Assembly (NCBI RefSeq): GCF_900105385.1
Contig: NZ_LT629772.1
Span: 3,224,001-3,288,000, forward strand
Origin: Microlunatus soli
Lineage (GTDB): Bacteria > Actinomycetota > Actinomycetes > Propionibacteriales > Propionibacteriaceae
Length of the DNA stretch: 64,000 nucleotides
Reading direction: 5' to 3'
Part shown: positions 17,037 through 25,874 of the stretch, in pieces
Position numbering within the stretch: position 1 is the stretch's first letter
Layout: each line of letters starts with the position of its first letter
Made by a program: the position numbers and the translations under genes
The notes under the pieces: generated by a model
Database searches by the model: none
What the model saw: the letters and a program-made list of their open reading frames with translations, nothing else
Told to the model about the DNA's origin: nothing

Positions 17037-18125
17037 ATGAGCAAGCGACTGAAGGCGATCTGGAGTGCGATCGTCGCCGGCGTGCTGGTGCTGAGCCTGG
17101 CTGCCTGCGGCCTCGGCGACCCCAACCGCAAGGCGGAGAGTGGTGAGGGCGGCGCCAAGGCACCGCTGAAGATCGGCGTCTCGGTCTACGACATGAGCTC
17201 GTTCATCACCGCCGGCAAGGAAGGGATGGAGGCCTACGCAAAGGCCAACAACATCGAGCTGGCCTGGAATTCGGCCAACCTCGACGTCAGCACCCAGGCC
17301 GACCAGGTCGATCAGTTGATCAACGCCAAGGTGGACGCGATCGTGATCGTGCCGGTGCAGGCCAACTCGTTGCAGCCGCAGGTGGCGGCCGCCAAGTCGG
17401 CAGGGATCCCGATCATCGCGGTGAACGCCGAACTGGACAATCCCGACATCTCCGGTGACGTCCAGCCCGACGACGTGAAGGCCGGTGCGGAGGAGATGCA
17501 GATGATGGCGGACAAGCTCGGCGGCAAGGGCAACATCGTCGTCCTGCAGGGTCCACTCGGTCAGTCCGGGCAGATCAACCGGCAGAAGGGCATCGACCAG
17601 GTGCTGAAGAAGTATCCCAAGATCAAGGTGCTGGCCCAGGACACCGCCAACTGGAAGCGCGACGAGGCTGTCAACAAGACCAAGAACTGGCTCTCCGCGC
17701 ACGGCGACGACATCGACGGTGTGGTGTCGCAGAACGACGACATGGGCCTGGGAGCCCTGCAGGCGTTGAAGGAATCCGGACGCAAGGACGTCCCGATCGT
17801 CGGCATCGACGGCATCGAGGACGGGCTGAACGCGGTCAAGTCCGGCGACTTCATCGGCACCATGCTGCAGAACGGGACGGTCGAGCTGTCCGCGGGGCTG
17901 GCGGTGGCCGCCCAACTGGCGCAGGACGATGACTCGAATGCCAAGGCGACCTACATCATGCCCAAGATCACCAAGGACAACGTCGACGTCGCCATGAAGC
18001 ACGTGGTGACCGATCGGAAGGCGTTCCTCGCCGGTCTCTCCGAGCTCACCGCCAAGAACCTGAAGACCGGCAACATCGCTTACGAGGGGATCCCCGGTCA
18101 GCAGGAGAAGGGCAGCGGCTCATGA
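17037..18125 (+). CDS. Sugar-binding lipoprotein, RbsB/periplasmic-binding type 1
   Basis: Solute receptor of 362 aa for the CUT2 transporter. From ATG 17037 it has a textbook lipoprotein signal: basic start, hydrophobic core and lipobox LAAC at about residues 22-25, then a charged linker. The mature part has [19 protein letters not shown] and [17 protein letters not shown], typical of Peripla_BP_4. GAGAGG precedes this ATG by about 10 bases. An in-frame ATG at 16989, right after the permease stop, would add 16 basic residues and cannot be excluded. The ligand is inferred to be a polyol or pentose from the coupled SDR. Confidence 0.93.
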   Translation: MSKRLKAIWSAIVAGVLVLSLAACGLGDPNRKAESGEGGAKAPLKIGVSVYDMSSFITAGKEGMEAYAKANNIELAWNSANLDVSTQADQVDQLINAKVDAIVIVPVQANSLQPQVAAAKSAGIPIIAVNAELDNPDISGDVQPDDVKAGAEEMQMMADKLGGKGNIVVLQGPLGQSGQINRQKGIDQVLKKYPKIKVLAQDTANWKRDEAVNKTKNWLSAHGDDIDGVVSQNDDMGLGALQALKESGRKDVPIVGIDGIEDGLNAVKSGDFIGTMLQNGTVELSAGLAVAAQLAQDDDSNAKATYIMPKITKDNVDVAMKHVVTDRKAFLAGLSELTAKNLKTGNIAYEGIPGQQEKGSGS

Positions 18126-18898
18126 TCACTGCCGCCGACACCGATGTCTCCTCGGTCGCGGTCCGGTTGGACGGCAAGGTCGCGGTGATCACCGGCGGCG
18201 GCTCCGGGATCGGCAGCGCGATCGCCGACTTCTATGCCGCTTCCGGCGCGACCGTCGGCGTGCTCGATCGGGACCTCGGTGCGGCTCGCGCGGTGGCGGA
18301 CCGGCTGGGCGGGACCGCCTTCGCCGTCGAGGTCGACGTCGCCGACCAGCAGTCGGTCGGGCAGGCCGTCGACGCGGTGCTCGACACTGCCGGCCGGATC
18401 GACGTGTTGGTCAACTCCGCCGGTGTCGCCCGGCTCGCACCGGCCGACAGCATCGACCCCGAGCAGTGGCACAGCACCCTGGACGTCAATCTGACCGGGA
18501 GCTTCCTGATGGCCCAACGGGTCGGTCGGACGATGCTGGAGCAGCGTTCCGGCCGGATCATCAGCCTGGCCTCCCAGGCCGCGACGGTGGCGCTGCCCGA
18601 GCATGTCGCCTACTGCGCGTCGAAGGCCGGGCTGCTCGGGATGACCCGGGTGCTCGCCCTCGAATGGGGTCCGTACGGAGTCACTGCCAACACCATCTCC
18701 CCGACCGTCGTGCTGACCCCGCTCGGCATCGACGCCTGGGACAACGAGAAGGGACGGGCGCATCAGGCCGAGGTCCCGGTCGGGCGTTTCGCGATGCCGA
18801 ACGAGATCGCCGCCGCAGCCGGCTACCTGGCCAGCGACGCCGCAGCGATGATCAACGGCGCAGACCTGGCCATCGACGGCGGCTTCACCATCCGCTGA
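18122..18898 (+). CDS. SDR-family polyol dehydrogenase, D-threitol/galactitol dehydrogenase-like
   Basis: Classical short-chain dehydrogenase of 258 aa. Seen: the NAD-binding TGGGSGIG motif (about residues 24-31), NSAG, catalytic Ser in SLASQAA, YCASK (Tyr and Lys) and the C-terminal [11 protein letters not shown]. The segment [10 protein letters not shown] resembles D-threitol and galactitol-type dehydrogenases I know, suggesting oxidation of a sugar alcohol brought in by the transporter. It overlaps the binding-protein stop (ATGA). With the EltD-like pseudogene it is the second polyol dehydrogenase in 16 kb. The exact substrate is not deducible. Confidence 0.88.
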   Translation: MITAADTDVSSVAVRLDGKVAVITGGGSGIGSAIADFYAASGATVGVLDRDLGAARAVADRLGGTAFAVEVDVADQQSVGQAVDAVLDTAGRIDVLVNSAGVARLAPADSIDPEQWHSTLDVNLTGSFLMAQRVGRTMLEQRSGRIISLASQAATVALPEHVAYCASKAGLLGMTRVLALEWGPYGVTANTISPTVVLTPLGIDAWDNEKGRAHQAEVPVGRFAMPNEIAAAAGYLASDAAAMINGADLAIDGGFTIR

Positions 18899-18950
18899 CC
18901 GCCCAACCCGGCCGCTCCATCCACCCTCGGGCCGCCGAACCACCCCGCCC

Positions 18951-19008
18951 GCACCGTTTGCGTACCTTCGCACCGCGTACTCCTGGTGCGAAGGTACGCA
19001 AGTGGTGC
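18951..19008. repeat. Palindromic intergenic element, copy 2, intact
   Basis: A 15-bp perfect stem (18960-18974 against 18985-18999, starting GCGTACCTTCGCACC) surrounds a 10-base loop. Four-base internal bulges on each side are followed by a further 5-bp pair, GCACC/GGTGC. It lies between the SDR stop and map. It is the same family as the IS-split copy after ilvE and probably acts as a terminator or REP-type element. Confidence 0.85.
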
Positions 19009-19030
19009 GGCGGTGGGTGGGTGTCGGAGG

Positions 19031-19036
19031 TAGGGT
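19031..19036 (+). promoter_or_regulatory. -10 box for leaderless map mRNA
   Basis: TAGGGT ends six bases before the GTG start codon at 19043, so transcription should begin at the start codon. A GGAGG at 19026-19030 is too distant (12 bases) for a typical ribosome site. Confidence 0.5.
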
Positions 19037-19042
19037 GCGGGG

Positions 19043-19810
19043 GTGATTGAGTATCGGACGCCCGAAGAGGTCGAGGAGATGCGGCCGGCGGGCCGATTCG
19101 TCGGCGAGGTGTTGACCGCGCTCGCGGAGAATGCCCAGGTCGGCACCAATCTGCTCGACCTCGACGCCCTGGCCCACGAGATGATCAAGAAGCGTGGCGC
19201 CGAATCCTGCTACATCGACTACCACCCGTCGTTCGGGGCGATGCCGTTCGGCAAGGTGCTCTGCACCTCGGTCAACGACGCCGTGCTACACGGGCTGCCC
19301 TACGACTACACGCTGGTCGACGGCGACATGGTCAGCCTCGACTTCGCCGCCTCGGTGGACGGCTGGGTGTCCGACTCGGCGATCACCGTCATCGTGGGCG
19401 AGCCGCGGCCCGCCGACCTGCGACTGATCGAGATCACCGAGCAGGCGCTGCAGGCCGGCATCGCTCAGGCCCGGTCCGGCAACCGGCTGGGCGACATCTC
19501 GGCGGCGATCGGCGGCATCGGCAAACAGAACCGGCTGAAGGTCAATCTGGAGTTCGGCGGCCACGGGGTCGGCCGGACCATGCACGGCGACCCGCACGTG
19601 CCCAACAACGGCCGCCGGGGCAAGGGCCTGCCGCTCCGCCCGGGCCTGGTGCTCGCCATCGAGCCCTGGTTCCTGCACACCACCGACCGGATCTTCACCG
19701 ACCCGGACGGCTGGACCCTGCGCAGCGTCGACGGCTCCCGGGGTGCGCACGCCGAACACACCATCGTGATCACCGAGGACGAGCCGATCGTCCTGACCGC
19801 CCGGGACTGA
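19043..19810 (+). CDS. map: Type I methionine aminopeptidase
   Basis: Removes the initiator methionine from nascent proteins; cytoplasmic metalloenzyme of 255 aa. All five metal ligands are visible: Asp in SLDFAASVDGW, Asp in WVSDSAITV, His in GGHGVGRTMH, Glu in LAIEPWF and the final Glu in GAHAEHTIVI. The substrate-binding His lies in CYIDYHPSF. The GTG start follows a TAGGGT -10 box by six bases, suggesting a leaderless message. It stands alone between the palindromic repeat and the convergent cydC gene. Confidence 0.95.
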   Translation: MIEYRTPEEVEEMRPAGRFVGEVLTALAENAQVGTNLLDLDALAHEMIKKRGAESCYIDYHPSFGAMPFGKVLCTSVNDAVLHGLPYDYTLVDGDMVSLDFAASVDGWVSDSAITVIVGEPRPADLRLIEITEQALQAGIAQARSGNRLGDISAAIGGIGKQNRLKVNLEFGGHGVGRTMHGDPHVPNNGRRGKGLPLRPGLVLAIEPWFLHTTDRIFTDPDGWTLRSVDGSRGAHAEHTIVITEDEPIVLTARD

Positions 19811-19847
19811 CCGCCGGAACTGACCGCCCGGGCCCGTACCGACGGGC

Positions 19848-21482
19848 TCAGCTCCGCCGCAGATCGATGCTCCGGTCGCAGCGGGCGATCAGGACCGGGT
19901 CGTGAGTGATCACCAGCACCGCCGCCGAAGGCCGGACGGTCATGATCAACTCGATGATGCCGTCGGCGCTGGCACGGTCCAGATGCTCGGTCGGTTCGTC
20001 CATGATCAGCACCGAGCAGTCGGCGACCAACAACCGGGCGCAGGCCAGTCGGCGCGCCTCACCGCCGGAGACCGCGGCGCCGAACTCGCCGACCAGTTGT
20101 TCCAGCTCGAGGTGCTCCAGCCCGACTTCGTTCAGCGCCGAGCGGACCGCGGTGTCGGAGGCGTCCCGCAGGCCGATCCGGACGTTCTCGGCCACCGTGG
20201 TGTCGAAGACGTGCGCATCCTGAGCCAGATAACCGATCCGGCCGTGCACGGTTGCCCGGCCGGCGAGCACCGGGGCGTCGCCCATCAGGGTCGCCGCAAC
20301 GGTCGACTTGCCGACCCCGCTCGGCCCGACCAACGCGACCCGGTCTCCGGCACCGACCCGGAGATCGATCCCGCGGACCAGCGGCGCAGCTTCCGACCAA
20401 CCGACCGTCAGCCCGACGGTCTCGACCAGCGGGGCGGCCGACGGATCCCGCCGGACAACGCCGGCCGAGCCAGCCGCCGGGACCGCGGACGATCCGGTCA
20501 TGATCAACTCCTGGACCCGTACCAGTGCCGATCGGCAGCGTTGCCCGGCCTGGGTCGCGGCCGGCAGCGCCGCCACCACCTCGTGCAGGGCCAGCGGAGT
20601 CAGCGCGAGCACCGCAAGCAGCACCGGGGCCAGGTCACCCCGGGCGACCGCCTCCCCGGCGACCACCATCGAGCCGATCACCACTGCACCGGTGACCAGC
20701 CATTGCACTCCCGTTGCCAGCCCGGCCAACTGCGCGGCGCGTCGCTCGGCCGCGGCGAGCCGGCCGTCGATCGCCGCCAATCGTTCGATCGCCGCCGGAG
20801 CCGCGCCGTAGGCGACCAGGTCGAGCCGGGAGTGGGCGATGGTGGTGATCTCGTCGGCCAATCCGGCGCGCAGCGGCGCCCGCGTCCGGGACACCGTCGC
20901 CGACAACCGGGCCGTGAGCCAGGGCAGCAATACCCCGGAGAGCACCGATCCCGCCGACAGCAACACTCCGGCTGCCGGCGAGATGACGGTGATCACGGCG
21001 ACGGTGGCGACCATCACCAGGGCCGCGGAGATGATCGGGACGAGCACCCGGACGACGAGATCCTGCACCGCGTCGATGTCGGTGATCAGCCGGCTCAGCA
21101 GGTCACCGCGCCGCCGCGTCGTCGCACCGTCGGCGAGCCGGGTGAAGGTCCGCATCCGGAGCCGGGCCTGCAGGCGGAGCGCGACGTCGTGCCCGGCGAG
21201 CCGTTCCCGATAGCGCAGCACGCCACGTCCGATACCGAGGGCGCGGACCGCGACAACCGTCGTCATCAGATACAGCACCGGCGGATGCAGGGCCGCCTTG
21301 GACAGCAACCAGGCCGAGACCACGAGCAGCCCCACGGCACACGCCTGAGCGACGACACCCAGCAGGATCGGCCGCAGCAGCGCCAGCGGCAGCGACCAGT
21401 GATGATCATCGGGCTGCTCGACGTCCGGTTCCCCGACCGGTGCGGCGGTGGCCGTCGGTCGAGACGCCAGCAGGGTGCTCAC
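19848..21482 (-). CDS. cydC: Cytochrome bd assembly ABC exporter subunit CydC
   Basis: Half-transporter of 544 aa: six-helix membrane domain (about 30-310) then an ATPase domain with Walker A GPSGVGKST, signature VSGGEARRLACARLL and Walker B VLIMDEPTEHLD. With CydD it forms the heterodimeric thiol (cysteine/glutathione-type) exporter or heme-linked transporter needed to assemble cytochrome bd. It is last of the cydA-B-D-C operon, starting within the last codons of cydD (overlap 21479-21482). The family order and adjacency leave little doubt. Confidence 0.95.
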   Translation of the reverse strand: MSTLLASRPTATAAPVGEPDVEQPDDHHWSLPLALLRPILLGVVAQACAVGLLVVSAWLLSKAALHPPVLYLMTTVVAVRALGIGRGVLRYRERLAGHDVALRLQARLRMRTFTRLADGATTRRRGDLLSRLITDIDAVQDLVVRVLVPIISAALVMVATVAVITVISPAAGVLLSAGSVLSGVLLPWLTARLSATVSRTRAPLRAGLADEITTIAHSRLDLVAYGAAPAAIERLAAIDGRLAAAERRAAQLAGLATGVQWLVTGAVVIGSMVVAGEAVARGDLAPVLLAVLALTPLALHEVVAALPAATQAGQRCRSALVRVQELIMTGSSAVPAAGSAGVVRRDPSAAPLVETVGLTVGWSEAAPLVRGIDLRVGAGDRVALVGPSGVGKSTVAATLMGDAPVLAGRATVHGRIGYLAQDAHVFDTTVAENVRIGLRDASDTAVRSALNEVGLEHLELEQLVGEFGAAVSGGEARRLACARLLVADCSVLIMDEPTEHLDRASADGIIELIMTVRPSAAVLVITHDPVLIARCDRSIDLRRS

Positions 21483-23233
21483 GCTGCCACCCGCTCCGGG
21501 GTGACAGCGGTGCCCAGCTCGATCAGGTGATCGGCCGCCGCGATCACCGCAGGCCGGTGTGAAACGACGAGTGCGGTCACCCCGAGACTGCGGATCAGCT
21601 CGATGGTCCGCAATTCGGTCGCCGCGTCCAGTCCGGCCGTCGGCTCGTCCAGGATCATCAGCCCGGCGCCGCCGTGTCGGACCCGGAGCAGGGCCCGGGC
21701 CAACGCGACCCGGCGTAGCTCGCCACCGGACAGCCGGCCCACCTCGGCCGCGTCGAGCTGCCGCCCAGGATCGAGATCGACGTCGGCCGACCGCAGCGCC
21801 GCCGCGACCTGTTCGGCATCGGCGTCCGGTGCCCCGAGCTGTACGTTGGCGGCGATCGTCCCCGGGATCATCCCCGGCTGCTGACCGACCCAGGCGATGC
21901 GTCGGCGCAGTTCCTCAAGATCCAGGTCGTCGAGGTCGACATCGTTGATCCGGACCCGGCCCGAGTCCGGTCGCAGCCAGCCCATCATGAGCATCAACAA
22001 GGTGGTCTTGCCGCTGCCGCTGGGCCCGACCAGACATGTCAGATCGCCGGCGCGGACCACCGCATCGACGCCCGACAGCACCGGACGAACGGTCTCGCGG
22101 TCGGCAGCCGGATACCGGAAGGTCAGACCGGAGGCGGCCAGTTCGACCGGCCCGGTCGGCACTGCAGCGGTGCCGACCCTCGCCACCGGGACCCGGTCGA
22201 TCAGGTCGAGTGCGGTTCGTGCGGCCGCGGCACCCGCTGCCGCGTCGTGGTAGTGCACGCCCACCTTCCGCAGCGGCAGGTACGCCTCCGGTGCGAGGAT
22301 CAGGACGAACAGCGAGGTGCTCAGCGACACGTCACCGGCGATCACCCGGATCCCGATCACCACCGCAACGACGGCAACCGACAAGGTGGCCGCGAGCTCG
22401 AGCACCAAAGCCGACAGCAGCGCGATCCGCAGGGTCGCCATCGTCTCCACCCGATGAGCCTCACCCGACCGGCGCAGGCCCTCGGCCTGGGCCCGTGCGC
22501 GGCCGAAGGCCCGCAACGTCGGCAACCCGGCGACCAGATCGGCGAAGTGATGGGCCAACCTGGCCTGCACCCGCCATCGCCGACCGGTCAGCTTCTGGGT
22601 CGACCAACCGACCAGGATCATGAAGATCGGGATCAGCGGCAGCGTGAGTGCGATGATCACCGCGCTGATCAGATCCTGCACCGCGACCGCGATCCCGATC
22701 ACCAGCGGGGCGGCGACCGCGAGCACCAACTGCGGAAGGTATCTGGCGAAGTAGCCGTCCAGATCGTCCAGTCCGGTGCTGATCAGGCTGGTCACCGTGC
22801 CGTGGTCCGGCTGCGGGTCGCCCGGTCGGAGATAGGCCTGGGTGATCTCGCGGCGCAGCTGCGACTTCACCGCGATCGCCGCCCGGACAGCAACCAGGTC
22901 CGCCAGCCAGGACAGCAGCCCGCGGGCCAGGAAGGCGCCGGCCAGCCAGGGTGTCACGCTCAGCAACGGTTGCACTGTATGCGTTGTGAACGCCGTGCCG
23001 ACCCCGGACCCGATGCAGTATGCGATCGCCACCACGCTGAGCGCGCTCAGCGTGCCGATCACGGTCTGCCCGACCAGCAGCCGACGAACCGCTGCCGCCC
23101 GCCGCAGCAGTCGCGGATCCAAGGGGCCTGAGCTTGTCGAAGGACTGTGTTCTTGATCGCCGCCCGCATGTTCCGACCCTTCGACAAGCTCAGGGCCCTT
23201 GTCGACAAGCTCAGGGTTCTTGCGCCCGGTCAT
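21479..23233 (-). CDS. cydD: Cytochrome bd assembly ABC exporter subunit CydD, with repeat-encoded N-terminus
   Basis: Half-transporter of 584 aa, partner of CydC. Membrane domain followed by an ATPase with Walker A GPSGSGKTT, signature LSGGELRRVALARALL and Walker B LMILDEPTAGLD. The ATG at 23231-23233 overlaps the cydB stop (ATGA) and is preferred to an in-frame ATG 66 bases upstream inside cydB. Residues about 6-37 (PELVDKGPELVEG...STSSGP) are translated from three copies of the dispersed CTTCGACAAGCTCAGG repeat, in both orientations. This extension precedes the conserved LDPRLLRRAAAVR start of the family. Confidence 0.95.
   Translation of the reverse strand: MTGRKNPELVDKGPELVEGSEHAGGDQEHSPSTSSGPLDPRLLRRAAAVRRLLVGQTVIGTLSALSVVAIAYCIGSGVGTAFTTHTVQPLLSVTPWLAGAFLARGLLSWLADLVAVRAAIAVKSQLRREITQAYLRPGDPQPDHGTVTSLISTGLDDLDGYFARYLPQLVLAVAAPLVIGIAVAVQDLISAVIIALTLPLIPIFMILVGWSTQKLTGRRWRVQARLAHHFADLVAGLPTLRAFGRARAQAEGLRRSGEAHRVETMATLRIALLSALVLELAATLSVAVVAVVIGIRVIAGDVSLSTSLFVLILAPEAYLPLRKVGVHYHDAAAGAAAARTALDLIDRVPVARVGTAAVPTGPVELAASGLTFRYPAADRETVRPVLSGVDAVVRAGDLTCLVGPSGSGKTTLLMLMMGWLRPDSGRVRINDVDLDDLDLEELRRRIAWVGQQPGMIPGTIAANVQLGAPDADAEQVAAALRSADVDLDPGRQLDAAEVGRLSGGELRRVALARALLRVRHGGAGLMILDEPTAGLDAATELRTIELIRSLGVTALVVSHRPAVIAAADHLIELGTAVTPERVAA
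23123..23216. repeat. Three copies of the CTTCGACAAGCTCAGG repeat inside cydD
   Basis: Copies at 23123-23144, 23177-23198 and 23198-23216, in opposite orientations, all within the first 40 codons of cydD. They keep the reading frame open, giving ELVEG in one direction and STSSGP in the other. Confidence 0.85.
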
Positions 23234-24249
23234 CGTGCGCCGGCGTTCTCCGGTGCGGGTTCGACGACGACCCGCTTCCGGAAGACCCAGTAGGTCCACG
23301 CCTGGTAGCCGATCACCAACGGGATCAGCACCAGCGCCGACCAGCTCATGATCGTCAGCGAGTAGTCACCGGCCGCGGCGTTGGTGATCGTCAGCGTCCA
23401 GCGCGGATCGGTGCTGCTCGGCAGCAGCCGCGGAAAGAGCGCGGCGAACAACGACAGCACGACAGCTGCGACGGTGAGCGCGGTGCCGGCGAAGGACCAG
23501 CCGTCCCGATCGGCGCGATGCATCACCAGCGCGAACACCAACGCCACAACGGCAATCACCGACAGTGCCAGCACCACCGGACGATTGCCGGTCGTCGGCA
23601 ACAGGTTCAACCAGAGCAATGCGGCGATGCCGAGGACGGCGCTGAACATCCCGGAGACGCCGGCGGCTCGCTTGGCCCGGAGCCGCAGTTCGCCGGTCGT
23701 CCGCAGTGCCAGGAACACACCACCGTGGGTCAGGAACAGGCTGAGCGTGGTGACACCGATCAACACCGCGAACGGGTTCAGCAACCCTAAAGGCGAGCCG
23801 GTGTAGTCCCCGTTGCTGTTCAACGGCAGCCCGGCGACGATGTTGCCGAACACCAGTCCCCACAGGAATGCCGGCAGTGCGGAGCCGATCAGCATGCAGG
23901 TGTCCCAGCGGCGGCGCCAGCGCGGATCGTCGTGGTGATCGCGGTACTCGAAGGCCACCACCCGGATGATCAACGCGACCAGGATCGCCAACAGGGGCAG
24001 GTAGAAGGCGCTGAAGGTGGTCGCGTACCAACCCGGGAAGGCCGCGAACATCGCACCGCCGGCCACGATCACCCAGACCTCGTTGCCGTCCCAGACCGGG
24101 CCGATGGTGCTGATGATCGCTCGCCGATCTCGTTCCTCACGTCCGAGCAGGGTCTGCCACATCCCGACCCCGAAGTCGAAGCCTTCCAGCACGAAGTAGC
24201 CGAGCCAGAAGAACGTCACGACACCGAACCAGAGTGTTGTCAGTTCCAT
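23230..24249 (-). CDS. cydB: Cytochrome bd ubiquinol/menaquinol oxidase subunit II
   Basis: Membrane subunit (339 aa) of the high-affinity terminal oxidase. Seen: the conserved N-terminus LWFGVVTFFWLGYFVLEGFDFGVGM, WDGNEVWVIVAGGAMFAAFP, and about eight further helices. It is placed 18 bp after cydA, and its stop overlaps the cydD start. The start ATG is preceded by GATC (GATCATG), a context shared by several genes here. In this organism the electron donor is presumably menaquinol, as in other actinomycetes (inference). Confidence 0.96.
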   Translation of the reverse strand: MELTTLWFGVVTFFWLGYFVLEGFDFGVGMWQTLLGREERDRRAIISTIGPVWDGNEVWVIVAGGAMFAAFPGWYATTFSAFYLPLLAILVALIIRVVAFEYRDHHDDPRWRRRWDTCMLIGSALPAFLWGLVFGNIVAGLPLNSNGDYTGSPLGLLNPFAVLIGVTTLSLFLTHGGVFLALRTTGELRLRAKRAAGVSGMFSAVLGIAALLWLNLLPTTGNRPVVLALSVIAVVALVFALVMHRADRDGWSFAGTALTVAAVVLSLFAALFPRLLPSSTDPRWTLTITNAAAGDYSLTIMSWSALVLIPLVIGYQAWTYWVFRKRVVVEPAPENAGAR

Positions 24250-24267
24250 GATCAGATCCGTTCTTGG

Positions 24268-25797
24268 TCAGAAGGCGTAGCTGAGCGGCTGGTCCTCGAC
24301 CTCGTCGTCGTCCGGTGCGGACTCGACGGCGGGCAGGCCGGAGGAGATGGTTCGGGTGAACAGTCGGAGCTCGATGACGGCGAGTACGGCGTACAAGATC
24401 GTGAAGATGGTGAGCGAGACGATCACTTCGGCGACGCTGACCCCGGGTGACACGCCGGCCCTGGTCTGCAGCAGGCCGAAGACCAGCCACGGCTGACGCC
24501 CGGTCTCGGTGAAGATCCAACCGAACGAGTTGGCCAGCACCGGCAGGAACGGCAGCAGCGGCGGGCCGAGTCGCCAGACCAAGCCGAACAGTCCGGTGGT
24601 GGCCGGATCGCGACCCTTACGGGTGAACCACAAGATCAACACCGCGGCGCCGAAGGACACGATGCCGAGTCCCATCATCGCCCGGAAGCTCCAGTAGGTG
24701 AGCGGGATGACCGGCGCATAGTCGCCCGGACCGTACTTGGCCTGGTAGTCCCGTTGCAGGTCGTTGATCCCGAGCACTTCGGCGGAGAAGTTGTTCTCGG
24801 CCAGGAAGGAGAGCAGGTGCGGCACCTTGAGCGCCCACACCTCGTGCTTGCCGTCCAGGGTCCCGATGGTGACGATCGAGAACGACGCCGGTTGTTCGGT
24901 GTTGTACAGGGCTTCGGCGGCGGCCATCTTCATCGGCTGGACGTCGGTCATCACCTTGCCCTGGAAGTCGCCGGACACGAACGTCCCGGCCGCCGCGATC
25001 AACATCGCCACCGCACCGATCCGCAGCGCCGATCGGAAGGTCGCCCGCTCCTCCGAGGGCCCTGAGCTTGTCGAAGGGCTGTGAGTGTGACTCGCGGATT
25101 GGGTCTGCGGTCCTTCGGCGGGCTCAGGACCCTGCTGGCTGGGCCGTGGTCCTTCGACGGGCTCAGGACCCTTGGCGATCCGGACCAGGTGCCAGGCAGC
25201 GACCGCGGTGACGATGCCGGCGCCGACCAGGTAGCAGGCGAAGATCTGGTGCGGGATGGTGGTCAGCAGCACCGGATTGGTGAGTAGGGCACCGAAGTCG
25301 GTCAACTCGGCGCGACCGTCGCGGATGGCGTACCCGACCGGGTTCTGCATGAACGAGTTCGCTGCCAGGATGAAGAACGCACTGAACAGGGTGGCGACCG
25401 CGACGATCCAGATGCAGGCCAGATGCAGCTTCTTCGGCAGCCGGTCCCAGCCGAAGATCCACAGACCGAGGAAGGTCGACTCGAGGAAGAACGCGAGCAG
25501 ACCCTCCAGGGCCAGCGGAGCGCCGAAGATGTCGCCGACGAACCGGGAGAACTGACTCCAGTTCATGCCGAACTGGAACTCCTGCACCAGACCGGTGGCG
25601 ACACCGACCGCGAAGTTGATCAAGAACAGTTTGCCGTACAGCTTGGTCAGTCGGAGGTAGCGCGGGTTGCCCGTCCGTAGCCAGGCTGTCTGGATGCCGG
25701 CGACCAGGCCGGCCAGTCCGATCGTGACCGGGACGAAGAAGAAGTGATAGACGGTCGTGGTCCCGAATTGGATCCGGGACAGCAGCTCCGTGTCCAT
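24268..25797 (-). CDS. cydA: Cytochrome bd oxidase subunit I, with a repeat-encoded insert
   Basis: Heme-bearing subunit (509 aa) that oxidises quinol and reduces oxygen. Seen: RIQFGTTTVYHFFFVP with the heme-ligand His near residue 17, PHQIFACYLVG with the heme b558 His, and the quinol-binding Q-loop starting VMTDVQPMKMAA. The Q-loop is short. Residues about 207-247, between two transmembrane helices (HLVRIA and ALRIGAVAML), are a low-complexity insert built from three copies of the dispersed repeat and absent from normal CydA. ATG 25797 is chosen over an upstream start because MDTELLSRIQFG matches the family N-terminus. Confidence 0.96.
   Translation of the reverse strand: MDTELLSRIQFGTTTVYHFFFVPVTIGLAGLVAGIQTAWLRTGNPRYLRLTKLYGKLFLINFAVGVATGLVQEFQFGMNWSQFSRFVGDIFGAPLALEGLLAFFLESTFLGLWIFGWDRLPKKLHLACIWIVAVATLFSAFFILAANSFMQNPVGYAIRDGRAELTDFGALLTNPVLLTTIPHQIFACYLVGAGIVTAVAAWHLVRIAKGPEPVEGPRPSQQGPEPAEGPQTQSASHTHSPSTSSGPSEERATFRSALRIGAVAMLIAAAGTFVSGDFQGKVMTDVQPMKMAAAEALYNTEQPASFSIVTIGTLDGKHEVWALKVPHLLSFLAENNFSAEVLGINDLQRDYQAKYGPGDYAPVIPLTYWSFRAMMGLGIVSFGAAVLILWFTRKGRDPATTGLFGLVWRLGPPLLPFLPVLANSFGWIFTETGRQPWLVFGLLQTRAGVSPGVSVAEVIVSLTIFTILYAVLAVIELRLFTRTISSGLPAVESAPDDDEVEDQPLSYAF
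25057..25171. repeat. Three copies of the CTTCGACAAGCTCAGG repeat inside cydA
   Basis: Copies at 25057-25078 (one orientation) and 25111-25132 and 25150-25171 (the other, in variants CTTCGGCGGGCTCAGG and CTTCGACGGGCTCAGG). Together they encode about 40 residues of the cydA insert without breaking the frame. Confidence 0.85.
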
Positions 25798-25807
25798 GTG
25801 CAGCAAT

Positions 25808-25856
25808 CTACTACGCACTGTCGTACTAGCCAAGGTAGTACGTTGATTTGTAGTAC
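25808..25856. promoter_or_regulatory. Cluster of BlaI-type operator half-sites between cydA and blaI-like gene
   Basis: CTACTACG (25808-25815) and CGTACTAG (25822-25829) form a near-perfect inverted pair around six bases. GTACTA (25823-25828) and TAGTAC (25836-25841) form a perfect pair around seven bases, and TAGTAC recurs at 25851-25856. The spacing resembles the TACTAC/GTAGTA-type dyads known for mycobacterial BlaI. The sites occupy the only space available for the promoters of both cydABDC and the blaI-like gene. Confidence 0.65.
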
Positions 25857-25862
25857 CTGAGC

Positions 25863-25868
25863 TAGGAT
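25863..25868 (+). promoter_or_regulatory. -10 box for leaderless blaI-like mRNA
   Basis: TAGGAT ends six bases before the GTG at 25875, so the message probably starts at the start codon. The box directly follows the operator cluster. Confidence 0.5.
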
Positions 25869-25874
25869 GGCTAC

